From Septoria linicola (Eukaryota > Ascomycota > Dothideomycetes > Mycosphaerellales > Mycosphaerellaceae): a stretch of DNA of 64,000 nucleotides. The notes under the pieces are model-generated. The model did not search any database. It was not told where the DNA came from and saw only the letters and a program-made list of their open reading frames with translations. The stretch spans positions 1,302,001 to 1,366,000 of the forward strand of contig CP099429.1 in assembly GCA_024114885.1 (NCBI GenBank), in the 5' to 3' direction. The position numbers and the translations under genes are program-made. Positions 19,835-29,591 of the stretch are shown here, in pieces; within the stretch, counting starts at the first letter, position 1, and each line of letters starts with the position of its first letter.

Positions 19835-21493
19835 CTAACCAGATTCTTCGCCCAGCGAAATGGCAAAGAGCCCATCATCAGAAACATCATCTGGTGAAGA
19901 GTCGGAGGGTACAATCGCGGGTCTCCAGCCCTGCGTCAACTTCATCCTCTCTTCCTCTGTCAGTGCGTCTTCTGGATACATGAGGGCCACCAGGAACGAG
20001 CCTTCCTCGAACTGACCATAACAGCCGGCTAAGAACTTGGCCTCGATCCGCTTGCGGATCAAGTATAGGTCTCTGTTCCTGTGATTCAGCTTGGCGTTGA
20101 GATCCATCATTCCGAGGAACAAATCATCATCGCCGAAACTGCGCGCCATCAACTCTTCACGTTCTCGACACTCGTCGGCATAGGATGTGGCGGAAGCATC
20201 GGCATTGAGACCTAGAACGTGCTGATAGTGCTGGAAGACTGGATCAGTCGGCTCAAAGCCTACCTTCTTCAAGAAATGTAAGGTCTCGTAATCTGGGTTG
20301 CGCCAGTCATCTACACACCCGTACTGGACATCATCTTCTGTGTTCTCGTGAGCGTAGTTGACGATGTGAGTTAGCACATCAATCCAAGCCAGAGCTTCGG
20401 TCGAATCGACAGTGCCCGCGTGCTGCCTGAATTCAAATGTCAGCTTGCGGCCAAAGTTAGGCTCAACGCCCCTCTCATCATAGGGCAACAAGCCCATCGT
20501 ATCAATGGCGGAGCTGTGGTTGTGGTACTTGGTCTGTAGTGAGAAGAAGTCGCGAATATCTTCTGCTTCGTCAATGATGGTCAGCCAGGAGCACAGGTCA
20601 TTTCGCGAGCAGAGTTCGCGAAACTCCGGATCTTCCAAGATACGCTTCTTTGGCCACCTGCTCGCGTCTTCAAGCTGAGTATATGCGACCACTTGATGCA
20701 AGAGGTATGCGAAGTGGAAAGAGAAAGGCTTGTTGTATGCTGGGGGCTTGGCAATATTACGAAGCTCAGGAGAGACTCCCTCGCGGCGCGGGTCGTTGCC
20801 TAGAGTGCTGCCATCTATTCGATCGAGGGAGTGAATGGCATCAATCGCTTTCTCGTTCGCAAGGTAGAGGGAGAGGACATTCTTCGCAGTTGGTAGAGGG
20901 AAGCATTTGTTGTCGTTTCCAAGATGGACGTGAAATCCGCACGAGTCGTTGACAAGCATGCGCCATCCCGCCTTGCCTGAAGGTGAGTTGAAGGTGGTCC
21001 TCAAACGGTCGAGTATGATCTTGATCTCCTCCTGATAAGAGATCTCATGTCGATGGCCGGGGACTTCCGGGTCCTCTGTGGTCTGCAAATTGCGGTTGAC
21101 TCGGAGGATACGACTTCTGAGCTCACATGCGTGAACCCTGATATGCTCAAACTCCTTAGGATATTTCGATCGGAGTGTTCCAACGTTTACAGATTCGTCT
21201 TGCTCGGTGGTCCACTGTCGGTAGTCAGCGCTCGTGTAAGTGTCTGCTGACTGGACAGGTAGCTGCAGATCATGCTCTTTACCACAAGTCGCACACTTAC
21301 CGCGCAGTCCCTTCATCAAGGTATCTGCGATCATTTTCTGTCCAAGGAAGAGCCTCGAGGTGTTGTCCTTCCTAAGGTCTTGTAGCAATACGAACTCAAA
21401 CTCGACGCCCAGCGTCAAGTCTAGCGGTAGACGATTCTGCTCTCGATCAACGAGAACTTCTTCCTCCGGGATGTCTGCCCATCTTGATGCCAT
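19835..21493 (-). CDS. Amidoligase-family protein (552 aa)
   Basis: One exon of 552 codons with an unambiguous ATG at 21493. Three motifs mark the amidoligase fold (a COOH-NH2 ligase related to glutamine synthetase and glutamate-cysteine ligase): LGVEFEF near residue 29, where the acidic residues bind metal; NDSCGFHVHLG near 190, the hallmark G-x-H-x-H; and LTFEFRQHAGT near 345, with the conserved E-x-R. A CxxC pair (CATCG) near residue 68 and a charged C-terminal tail are extra. Family enzymes in bacteria ligate amines to carboxylates on peptides; large fungal paralogue families exist, but substrates are unknown. No neighbouring gene looks functionally linked, apart from the PLP enzyme further upstream. 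Substrate is not predicted. Confidence 0.8.
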   Translation of the reverse strand: MASRWADIPEEEVLVDREQNRLPLDLTLGVEFEFVLLQDLRKDNTSRLFLGQKMIADTLMKGLRGKCATCGKEHDLQLPVQSADTYTSADYRQWTTEQDESVNVGTLRSKYPKEFEHIRVHACELRSRILRVNRNLQTTEDPEVPGHRHEISYQEEIKIILDRLRTTFNSPSGKAGWRMLVNDSCGFHVHLGNDNKCFPLPTAKNVLSLYLANEKAIDAIHSLDRIDGSTLGNDPRREGVSPELRNIAKPPAYNKPFSFHFAYLLHQVVAYTQLEDASRWPKKRILEDPEFRELCSRNDLCSWLTIIDEAEDIRDFFSLQTKYHNHSSAIDTMGLLPYDERGVEPNFGRKLTFEFRQHAGTVDSTEALAWIDVLTHIVNYAHENTEDDVQYGCVDDWRNPDYETLHFLKKVGFEPTDPVFQHYQHVLGLNADASATSYADECREREELMARSFGDDDLFLGMMDLNAKLNHRNRDLYLIRKRIEAKFLAGCYGQFEEGSFLVALMYPEDALTEEERMKLTQGWRPAIVPSDSSPDDVSDDGLFAISLGEESG

Positions 21494-22462
21494 TTTAGCA
21501 GCCTGCTGCGTCAGTTCTGTACGAAAGCTCTAGAAGTCTGCTAACAATATGATAAGTCCTCCAGGGACTGGTGAAGACGAAGAGAATTGGTTGTGGTAGC
21601 TGGCGACATCTGGCATTGCAAGGCAAAGAGTGTATATCAGCATGCTCAAGAAGCTTTGTCTGGCCTCCCTAGAAAGCGAAGTCTTTGTGGGGCATACCAG
21701 AAATAGCCTCATTAGACAACTTCAAAAAAAGACGATCAGGCTTTCACGCTCATTGTACCATTGTAAGTCCGTCTTCACGGCTTTGTGTCTGTATCCTGAA
21801 GGCGTTCTGGGCATTAGGCTGCGTGGCATGGTGAATGCTGAGCGCTCGATACAACAGCTGAAAACTTGCGGATCATACATTCGGTGAAGAGTTGCCTTTC
21901 AGTCAAGCATCGTACTATCACCCGCATACATCGGTGGAGTCGTAAAAATGACTGATTGACGCCCTTGTACATGTTCTTCCCAGACGGAGGGCGCGTCACG
22001 GCCGTTCATGGACGTGCTTGGCTGGCCAACGATTTTGGCCCCAGCCACGATTTGTGTCCGTAATGCCACCTTTCAATTCTCTCGCCCAGGCAAGACACAT
22101 CGCACTGCTCCATCAACATATCTCCAGCACGACTCCTCGCTCATACCACGCTGATGATCTTGCGAGCCGTTCTATATCACGCACAGCAAACCAGACCAAC
22201 AAGCTGGAATGTTGCTACCGCATAATTCACCACAGCGGACATTGGGCGATGCATGAGGCATCCTCAATAGTGCTTCACTTGCACACTACGAGCGACTAAT
22301 ATATGCTCTAGAAGTAGTGAATGCTCGACGACGAAGATGTATATCGACTGTTGGAGTTGTCCCTGACAGGCTGAGATGAACCTGACAGCGAGCTAATATG
22401 TCCTGACGTGGAATGACCACAGCTCTAGTTTTTACTCTATACTGAAGCTCGACTCAAGGTCA
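21494..22462. other. Intergenic region
   Basis: About 970 bases separate the amidoligase start from the end of the ODC-type gene, both on the minus strand. Only short frames without domain features are present. It should hold the amidoligase promoter. Confidence 0.4.
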
Positions 22463-23742
22463 TCAACTCTCGCTGTTGACGTATATCGTCTTTCGAACAG
22501 CAGGGAATCCATTGAAAGATGTAGCACAAGTACTCGTATACGCACCCATCTCCGGAAAACAGATCCAGTCGTCGGTTCGGACCTCTTCTGGAAGACTGCA
22601 TCGATCTGTGATCTTGTCGGTGCTGTCGCAGGTTGGCCCCCATAAAGAGTACTCGTACGGACCGGAAGCCCCTGGATCTTCATGTCTTCTCTCGGGAGAC
22701 TTGATCAAATACGCCACCGGATCAAGCTTCTCCACCAGACAGTTCATAAAATTCCCGAACACACCATCACTCAAATACACTCGATCAAGCTCCTCCTTCT
22801 CTCCTTGCACCGCACCACCACGACGCACTCCCACAACCTGACAAGCAAGCGTATAAGCCGTCGCCGCCAAAAATCTTCCTGGCTCCCCTACAATCCTCAC
22901 ACCTCCCGGCAACGTCCCTTTCGTCCCCCTCAACGATCTCGAAACCTCCCCAAAACTCTCCCACCCGAACCCACCGCCAACATCCACTGTCCCAATCTCA
23001 AAACCCTCCTCCTCAGCCTGCTTCATCACGGCTCTACAATCCTCCACAGCACTAACATACGACCTCCCATCCTTCGCCCCAGTCCCCACATGAAACGCCA
23101 CCCCCTCTACCCTCAACCCCAACTCCCTCGCCCTCCTCAACAAACCCCTCGACATCCCTCCCACTTCCGCGCCAAATTTCTCACTCAAATCAATCGCACA
23201 TCCCGGATCGCGGGCTATAATCCGTAAATATAACGAAGCATGGGGATGATGTTCTGCGATTTTGGAAAGCTCATCCTCATTGTCGAAGGTGAGAGTGTTG
23301 ATGCCGTGGCGAGCAGCGAAAGCCAAAGCTGAGCGGGACTTGACTGGAGAGGCGAAAAGGATTCGGGAGGCGGGGATGTTGAGGGAGAGAATCAATTTGA
23401 TTTCGAAAAGGGAGGCGCAGTCGAAGAATATGGGAGGGGAGAGGGTGGAGAGGTGCGTGAGGAGGGGTGGGGAGGGGTTGCATTTTACGGCTAGAAAGAG
23501 GGAAAGGGATTAGCTAGATTTTGGGAGGAGGTAGTGGGTTGGGTGGTACCGTAGAATGGAGTCACGCCTGGGAGGTTTTGTTTCCACAGCGTGTACTGTC
23601 TTGTTACTTCGCCGAGATCTGCGACGAAGAAGCAGTCTGTTCGGTCTTTATCTTGCTTGTTGAGTAGTGGGCTTTCATGGCAGGCGAGGATTGCTTGATG
23701 TATGGCTTCTTGGACCGGGTCTTGGGATGTTGGTCTCCCCAT
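22463..23742 (-). CDS. Ornithine decarboxylase-type PLP enzyme (2 exons, 406 aa)
   Basis: Exons 23742-23550 and 23490-22463 join in phase over a 59-nt intron ending in CTAG, exactly inside the PLP-lysine motif FYAVKCNP, where Lys67 is the expected Schiff-base residue. The N-terminal barrel also shows FDCASLFEI, FHVGTG, DVGGGF and GEPGRF (phosphate grip). The C-terminal domain has WGPTCDSTD, with the Cys that contacts substrate from the partner subunit, and GAYTSTCATSFNGF. These are the signatures of fold-III eukaryotic ornithine decarboxylases, which make putrescine in the cytosol. At 406 residues it is about 40-60 shorter than typical fungal Spe1, mainly at the N terminus, and several conserved spots differ (VKSRS rather than CKQ-type). 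It may therefore be a paralogue acting on ornithine, lysine or a related amino acid. Coding-strand codons are unusually G-rich. Confidence 0.82.
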
Positions 23743-24138
23743 CTTGCTTGGAAGTTCTCTTGTGTAGAAAGGCTGGCCGAGAGTTGTTCATGATTATTAC
23801 AGTGGAAGTGCAGTAGTCAAGGGAAGGGCGGTTCGAATTGTCACTTAGAGTTTTGATCTACAGGTCTGAACTCGTCATTCACATGCAGCTGGGAAATGAA
23901 GCTATGCAGAAAGTAGTATGTACAGACTTTTGGCTCGAGTGTAAGTGTGCATGTGCATGAGCCGCTTAGTTCCAACATCCGGGCACGAGCCGCACAAATG
24001 TCGAGACGCCGTGCATGGAACTGTGAATTGTGCGAGGTCTGCTTGCGAACATGCTATGTCACCAAATACATAAGCCAAATTGGACAGCAATATGTCGACT
24101 TACTTGTACATGAACGTAACGCCTAGTGTGTATGCTCT
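23743..24138. other. Intergenic region
   Basis: Almost 400 bases between the ODC-type gene start and the GUP1 3' end. No open frame with coding character, repeat or RNA gene was recognised. Confidence 0.4.
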
Positions 24139-26054
24139 TTAGCACTTCATGCTCACGCCTCTTCTCTTCTCGGCCTCTCTGACCTCAAACATGATCTGAG
24201 CACCCACGAACAACGTCGCCATTGCGGCCAGCAGGAACACTCGCCCTCCCCAATTCCCGATAATGCCATCGACCAAGCCTCGCAGACCATCAAGACCTAC
24301 CGCGAACCCAACAAGATTCGCAGCCATCATCATCAGAATGTTCCCCACAGCGCCAACACCACAGAGCCAGCGATACTGTTCAGGTCGGTCCTTCCACTTC
24401 TTGGCCGGGAAAGCCAATGTAGCCAGAATCTCCGGTAATACAAACAAGGTGATAAGCCATCCCCACATGAGCAATCTCAGATTGATGTCGTGCCATAGAG
24501 CGACGAATGTGAAGACAGCTAGGAAATTAAGGATGCCTCGAACTTTGCCATGACTAGAGCCTCCAAGTGGAACGTAAATATATCGTACCACGAAGCGGTT
24601 GAAAGAGCGGTGCCAGCCTCTCCAGAAAGCCAACGCGGAGTAGTTGTCGGACATGCATCGGACCATGTTCTCCGGAGGATCGATGCCGTCGATCAGAGAC
24701 CAGAGTCGGAAGAATCGCCAAGGAAGGAGGAGCTTCAGCCAGATGACGTGAAGGTTGAAGTACCCAAGCATGCTGAGCTGGAAGGGTGAGTAGATGTTCC
24801 AGTCTGGGTTTGACTTTGAGATTGCCACTGCGTAGAGGAAGTGGAGGACGAGTTCCATGCATAGCAAGCAGAGGACGAAGCGGATGGCGTATGGGATGAT
24901 TCGAGAGCGAGATGTCGTTGGCATGGGATAGCGGGACTGCGAAATGTAGTCGTTGAAGTTGATGATGGGTCCTGCGAGGTAGAGCGGCGAGTAGAGCACG
25001 TATGCGAGATAGTTGCGGAAGGTGAAGTCGGAAGGCTTGGCGCCGACAGATGTGCGTTCTCGCTCGGACAGGTTGGCGGGATCGAGACCTTTCTTCTAGA
25101 GTTGATCAGTATGAGCAGTGGTCAGAATCTTCAGTGTGGCAAACCTCAATTGGACTGCTTGCTATTCGATCGAGCATCCATAGATGATCGAAGCTGAATG
25201 CAATAAGTCGTAGAACTGTGATGTTGAACAGGATTTCCCATCGCGGGATCAACCCTCCAAAACTGTCCAGCCATGTTCCCCAATTGGCTCCTGCCGACTT
25301 ATCTGCGCTTGTGATAGTTGGTGGAAGTGTCACAGCAGCAAGATCTGCGAACTTGTAGCCTTGACACAGCTCGTTGGCGAAGAGGATGCCTATGTTGAAC
25401 ACCCAGGTCGTTACAGCGACATACTGTCTTGGTAGAGCGGTGGCGATTTGATAGTTGAGGTAGAGTATCGTCAGCACCTTTAACGATGAAATGCCATGCA
25501 AAGCAACGATCAAGATCAATGCAAAGAACAGGTCGAATGTGACTCGATTCTGCAATCGTGCATCGGCATCTGCATCTTTGCCTCCGTTCTTGGGAGTCGA
25601 CTTGACAGCCTCGTAGGCTCTCCTCAACAGCGGGTGTAGTATGAGTAGAATTGCCATGTAAGGGATGTTCTCTCTGAATCCCGCGTACTGTGCATCGGAG
25701 TTGTCCACTTTTCGGCCGGGGATCCAGCCGTCTTCAAGAAGTGGTTCCAGTTTCTTGTAGCCTGGATGACTCGGCTTGGAGACATCATAAACGCTCTTGA
25801 ACATCATAAAGGGTATAGTCAGAAGAGCGAGATAGTAGACATAGTACTCGACCGTGTTCCTGTCGATCTCGTCAGCCTCGCATACACTTGCATGTGCTGG
25901 CTTGGCCACTTACTGCGGACTGTTAGCTGTGCTTCTAATATTTGATGCTGCGCCGACTTGCCCATCTTGACGGCTGTGCTGTGGGCAGTGCTTGGCCGGA
26001 GCCAGCAAAGCGCGTATCGAGAGTCTCGACTTTGTACAAATCTCTCAGTCGCAT
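24139..26054 (-). CDS. GUP1: GUP1-type MBOAT O-acyltransferase (3 exons, first junction unresolved)
   Basis: Exons 25859-25145 and 25095-24139 join cleanly over a 49-nt intron. They contain the family hallmark DGWIPGRKVDNSDAQY, many membrane helices and the MBOAT catalytic His in FVALWHDIN. Gup1 remodels GPI anchors in the ER, putting long acyl chains on GPI-protein lipids, and affects membrane rafts and glycerol phenotypes. An N-terminal exon is visible at 26054-25962: it starts with ATG and contains LDTRF and PSRW, which align in order with the family N terminus. Its natural end is followed by GCAAGT, a GC-type donor inside a GGG run, but splicing there to CAG (25861-25860) leaves the frame off by one base. 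With one G fewer the protein would read PSRW directly into NTVEYY, as expected. The total is about 587 residues. Confidence 0.85.
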
Positions 26055-26343
26055 TGTGAATGTTTGTGACAAGTAGCTCGTTGATCGAGTCTAACTAGGG
26101 GTTCCAGGTGGTCAGCAATATCTTGGCGCGAATGCCGAAACGAAAGCGAGAGCTTGAGGGTGGGAGCTTTCGCGATGAAGTCGCGTTCCAACAGCCCACG
26201 CCCGGTCGCAAACCATCTCCCTCGTCGTATTTGTGCTATATCGACTTCCAGACAAGCTCACACCCATCGCGAGGATCTACTGAGACAATCAAGCCGAGCG
26301 ACAGCGACAGGACACGGCGCATTGAGCGCACTGGAGCGACAAC
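26055..26343. promoter_or_regulatory. Shared divergent promoter region of GUP1 and ARP4
   Basis: Only 289 bases separate the two start codons, so both promoters must lie here or overlap the leaders. No specific factor site or TATA box was assigned. Confidence 0.5.
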
Positions 26344-27823
26344 ATGGCCACGCTTCCGCCAACACAAGCGCCTGGTCAGGCGGAATATGCAGGTGACGAG
26401 ATCAATGCGCTGGTGTTGGATCCAGGGAGTCATAGTGTGCGTGCCGGCTTTGCGGGAGAAGACACGCCCAAGTCGGTGGTGAGCATGAACGACAACAGCG
26501 CGACAGCATGGGCGAGGATGGAGAGCTGAATGACGATGACAGGTGCCGACGAGTTGTGCAAGGACCGCATCGGGCGACAAACTGTACGGCGAGAACGCGA
26601 TCCATCTGCCCAAAGCGGAAACCGAGATCCTCAACCCATACGATGCGGAAGGCGTGGTGGAAGACTGGGAAACGGCGTCACGGTTGTGGGAATATGCTGT
26701 GACGAGCAGACTGACGGGACAACGACAGACGCCGCCCTCAAAGAACGGGCTCAACGATGGCACCAAGGATGAGAACGGAGACGTGAACATGGACGAAGCA
26801 GCAGAGCAGTTGGACGATGAAGAGAAAGTGTTGGGAGAGTACCCTCTGCTCATGACAGAACCAGGCTGGAATCCGCTGAAAGCACGAGAGAAGACGATGG
26901 AAATTGCCATGGAGCAATGGGGCGTACCTGCCTTCTTTCTCGCAAAGACGGGACAGCTAGCCGCGTACTCGCAGGGCAAGGCCACTGCCCTTGTCGTGGA
27001 CATTGGACACCAAAACACATCCGTCACCGCACTACACGAGGGTATGGTGTTAAAGAAGAGCATACAAAGAACGCCGCTGGCAGGAAACTGGCTCAACGAC
27101 CAGATACGGCTGATGTACAGCCAACAGTCGGTTCCACTGGTCCCACACTACATGGTCAGGTCCAAACTACCAGTTGATGCTGGCGCACCCAGCAATGCCA
27201 CATATGTCAAGTTCGATAAACCACCGACCGACAGCTACCGGAGATTGGAAGAAGAACGGGTACTCACTGCTTTCAAAGAGAGTGTCGTGCAAGCATGGCC
27301 TGGTCCAGGTCGCCTCGACCAACCTGTGGGACCTGGTGGGCAAACCCATGCCGATCAAGTCAAGCAGCTACCTCCTAAGCCATTCGAGATGCCAGACGGC
27401 TGGAACCAGGTCTTTGGTCTAGAACGATTCAAGGTTGCGGAAGGACTGTTTGACAACAAGGCAGCTTATACAGATGCCGAACACCAAGCACCACAACAAT
27501 CGCAGACTATCACGCAGACGGTCCGAACGGCGATTGAAAGCGTGGATGTTGACCAAAGACCCAGCTTGCTCAATAATGTGATCTTGACTGGTGCTGGATC
27601 TTTGATTGAGAAGTTGCCTGAACGATTGCAGGCAGATCTTTCTGCTCTCTTCCCCAATCCAAAGGTACGAGTCATCGCCAACAGCAGCAGTCCAGAGAGG
27701 AAATATGGCGCGTGGGTTGGCGGAAGTGTGTTGGGCAGCTTGGGCACCTTCCACCAGATGTGGGTCAGTAAGCAGGAATACGAGGAGTTTGGCGCCAAAA
27801 TCGTGGAGAAGAGGTGCAAATGA
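26344..27823 (+). CDS. ARP4: Actin-related protein 4 (ARP4; 2 exons, 471 aa)
   Basis: Exons 26344-26478 and 26543-27823 join in phase 0 over a 64-nt intron, giving GFAGEDTPKSVVP across the junction. The chain has actin-fold nucleotide-binding signatures: ALVLDPGSHSVRAGFAGED (phosphate 1), ALVVDIGHQNTSV (phosphate 2) and VILTGAGSLI (adenosine loop). GIVEDW-like and WEYAVTSRL segments, the acidic insert near residue 145 and the C-terminal MWVSKQEYEEFG are typical of ARP4/BAF53 and not of actin. ARP4 is a nuclear subunit of NuA4, SWR1 and INO80, pairs with nuclear actin on the HSA helix of the scaffolds and supports histone acetylation and H2A.Z exchange. It is essential in yeasts. Length agrees with the family (yeast about 489). 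Confidence 0.93.
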
Positions 27824-28186
27824 TCGTTGCGTTGAGCTGCAGGAATACGAGAAAAGGCTGGAGTTACACGCACCGCTAGCAAGAGTTCATGTCATGAGTA
27901 CAGCGTTATCTGCGCGAGCCAGATATCCGCAGTCGTTGCTAAACGACCACTTGACCTCTCTATGATGCTGAAATGAAATCGAGAGCAACGCAGAACACGC
28001 TCGGTAAGAGTCTTGTCGAGGCACCACTCTTGTCATTGATACTCAACTAAGTGGTCGATCAACAACCATTACTCTCTCAAGCCATAGCTTACAGCGGACG
28101 GTATCTATGGACTCTGCTGTCTCTTCCGTCCTCTATCTGCAGGGTTATAAGACCACCGCCAGACGAGTGTCTCGCTCTACGCATAC
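27824..28186. other. Intergenic region between convergent genes
   Basis: These 363 bases lie between the ARP4 stop and the stop of the GFA-type gene on the other strand. They should hold both transcript ends. No gene is seen. Confidence 0.45.
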
Positions 28187-28853
28187 TCACGATGGCTCCT
28201 TGCCATTAAAGTAGCTCCCCTCAACCTGCTCGACGCCCTCACCTCCCTTGAACCAATTCACTCTGCATCACCCAGCACCGTCAGTCATGGCCACTTCACT
28301 TATACCGGAGGACGTTTTTTAACTCACCGATCCTTAGTAAACTGCTCCACCCTCGGCTTCAACTTGGTCTCATGCAACGAATAATCATCCACCGTTCCAA
28401 TCCTCATCACCTTGTTCCCCGGAAAGCCAGTTCCCACACGGTACATCAGTGTGCCGCAGACTGAGCAGAAGAAGTTTGCCATTTCGCAGCCGGATTTGAT
28501 CGTGTCGCGTTGGGCGTAGCGGGTGAGTTTGTCTTGGCCGCGGAGATGTTTGACGCCGGCGTCGGCGATGATGAAGTTGGATGCGAACATTGATGCTGTT
28601 ATCTTTCTGCAATCCGAACAATTACAGATGAAGGTGTCGACGAAGTTCTCGCCTTCAGTGGGCTGGAGGGGTAAGGGTTGTTAGTGGATGGCGCGGAGGA
28701 GAGGGGAGAGGGGAGGGGAGTGTGTACAAATTCAAGTTGGACGGTGCCGCAGTAGCATGTTGCTGTTGCGGTTTTCTTGTCGTCTTCGCCGTGGGCGCCT
28801 TGCGTGGGGAGTGGCAGAGGGCCGTCTTGGACTTTTGGGATGTGGGAGCTCAT
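28187..28853 (-). CDS. GFA/CENP-V-type zinc protein (3 exons, 178 aa)
   Basis: Exons 28853-28728, 28662-28328 and 28262-28187 join in matching phase over two 65-nt introns. Zinc ligands appear in the family order: CYCG near residue 34, CNCSDCRK near 60 and CSVCGTLM near 105. The first group forms the structural site and CxxC the catalytic-type site of glutathione-dependent formaldehyde-activating (GFA) proteins. The family ending VNWFKG...VEGSYFNG is supplied by the third exon, supporting that junction. GFA itself makes S-hydroxymethylglutathione, but most fungal members have no tested substrate, so a general thiol/aldehyde-related or metal-binding role is all that can be inferred. The protein lacks targeting signals and is probably cytosolic. 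Confidence 0.85.
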
Positions 28854-29591
28854 AATTGCAGTTGTTAGAGTAATCTAGTTAGCAGTGGGAAAATATAATG
28901 AAGACTTGAGGAAATTCGAAGCTTGACTTTGTGTACTTTTGTTCTTAGCTTTCCGCTCGACCTTTTAGATTGCCTAGGTTTGGGTCTGGAATGATTTCCA
29001 ATTGCTGGTGTCCAGACCATTGTTCGAGCCACAGAGCTGTAAGCGTGTTGCAGGAACCCCTCCTCGATGACGTTGATTACAACCTATCGCGCGCACTGGA
29101 ATTGTCGATTTCTCTAAGCACTATGAAAAGTGATCCCAGCCTGCAGAGGGCAATGCGGGGTTCCTTCGAGGCTTTCGAAACAATTGGACTTCTTGATAAG
29201 CGTGTAATGACCACAATCGGATGATGTGGGCATAGATTGACTTCATACTGCAGAGCATGCAGCCAGGCGTAAGCTCTGCTCGTGGTGTTATAGTCTGCGA
29301 GACGACACGAGTACTTCGATATGTGTGCAGCAGCACTCGAAGCCTGTATATAAGTTCGAACGAGGGAAGACCTTGATGGTGCATCTGAGCTGCGCACAGC
29401 CCGCGCGAGGTCAGGTGCGCTTGGCACTCTTCACAATGCGGTGAGATCGGCGTACCGTACTTCGTTTGAGAGAATGCAGTAAGCATGCTGCTATATTCGA
29501 CAATACTGTAGTGGTATCAGTGCTTGCAAACAATTTCAATACGAAAACAACGCTAGAAAAGACACTGCTTGCTGCATCACAAGCCAACAGC
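28854..29591. other. Intergenic region
   Basis: About 740 bases between the GFA-type gene start and the end of the CBS-PB1 gene, both minus strand. Short frames on either strand lack domain features. The left part is the presumed GFA-type promoter. Confidence 0.4.

Noticed and set aside
23821..23850. GGTTCGAATTG, similar to a tRNA B-box
   Set aside because: No A-box, stem or acceptor is found at the correct distance on either strand.
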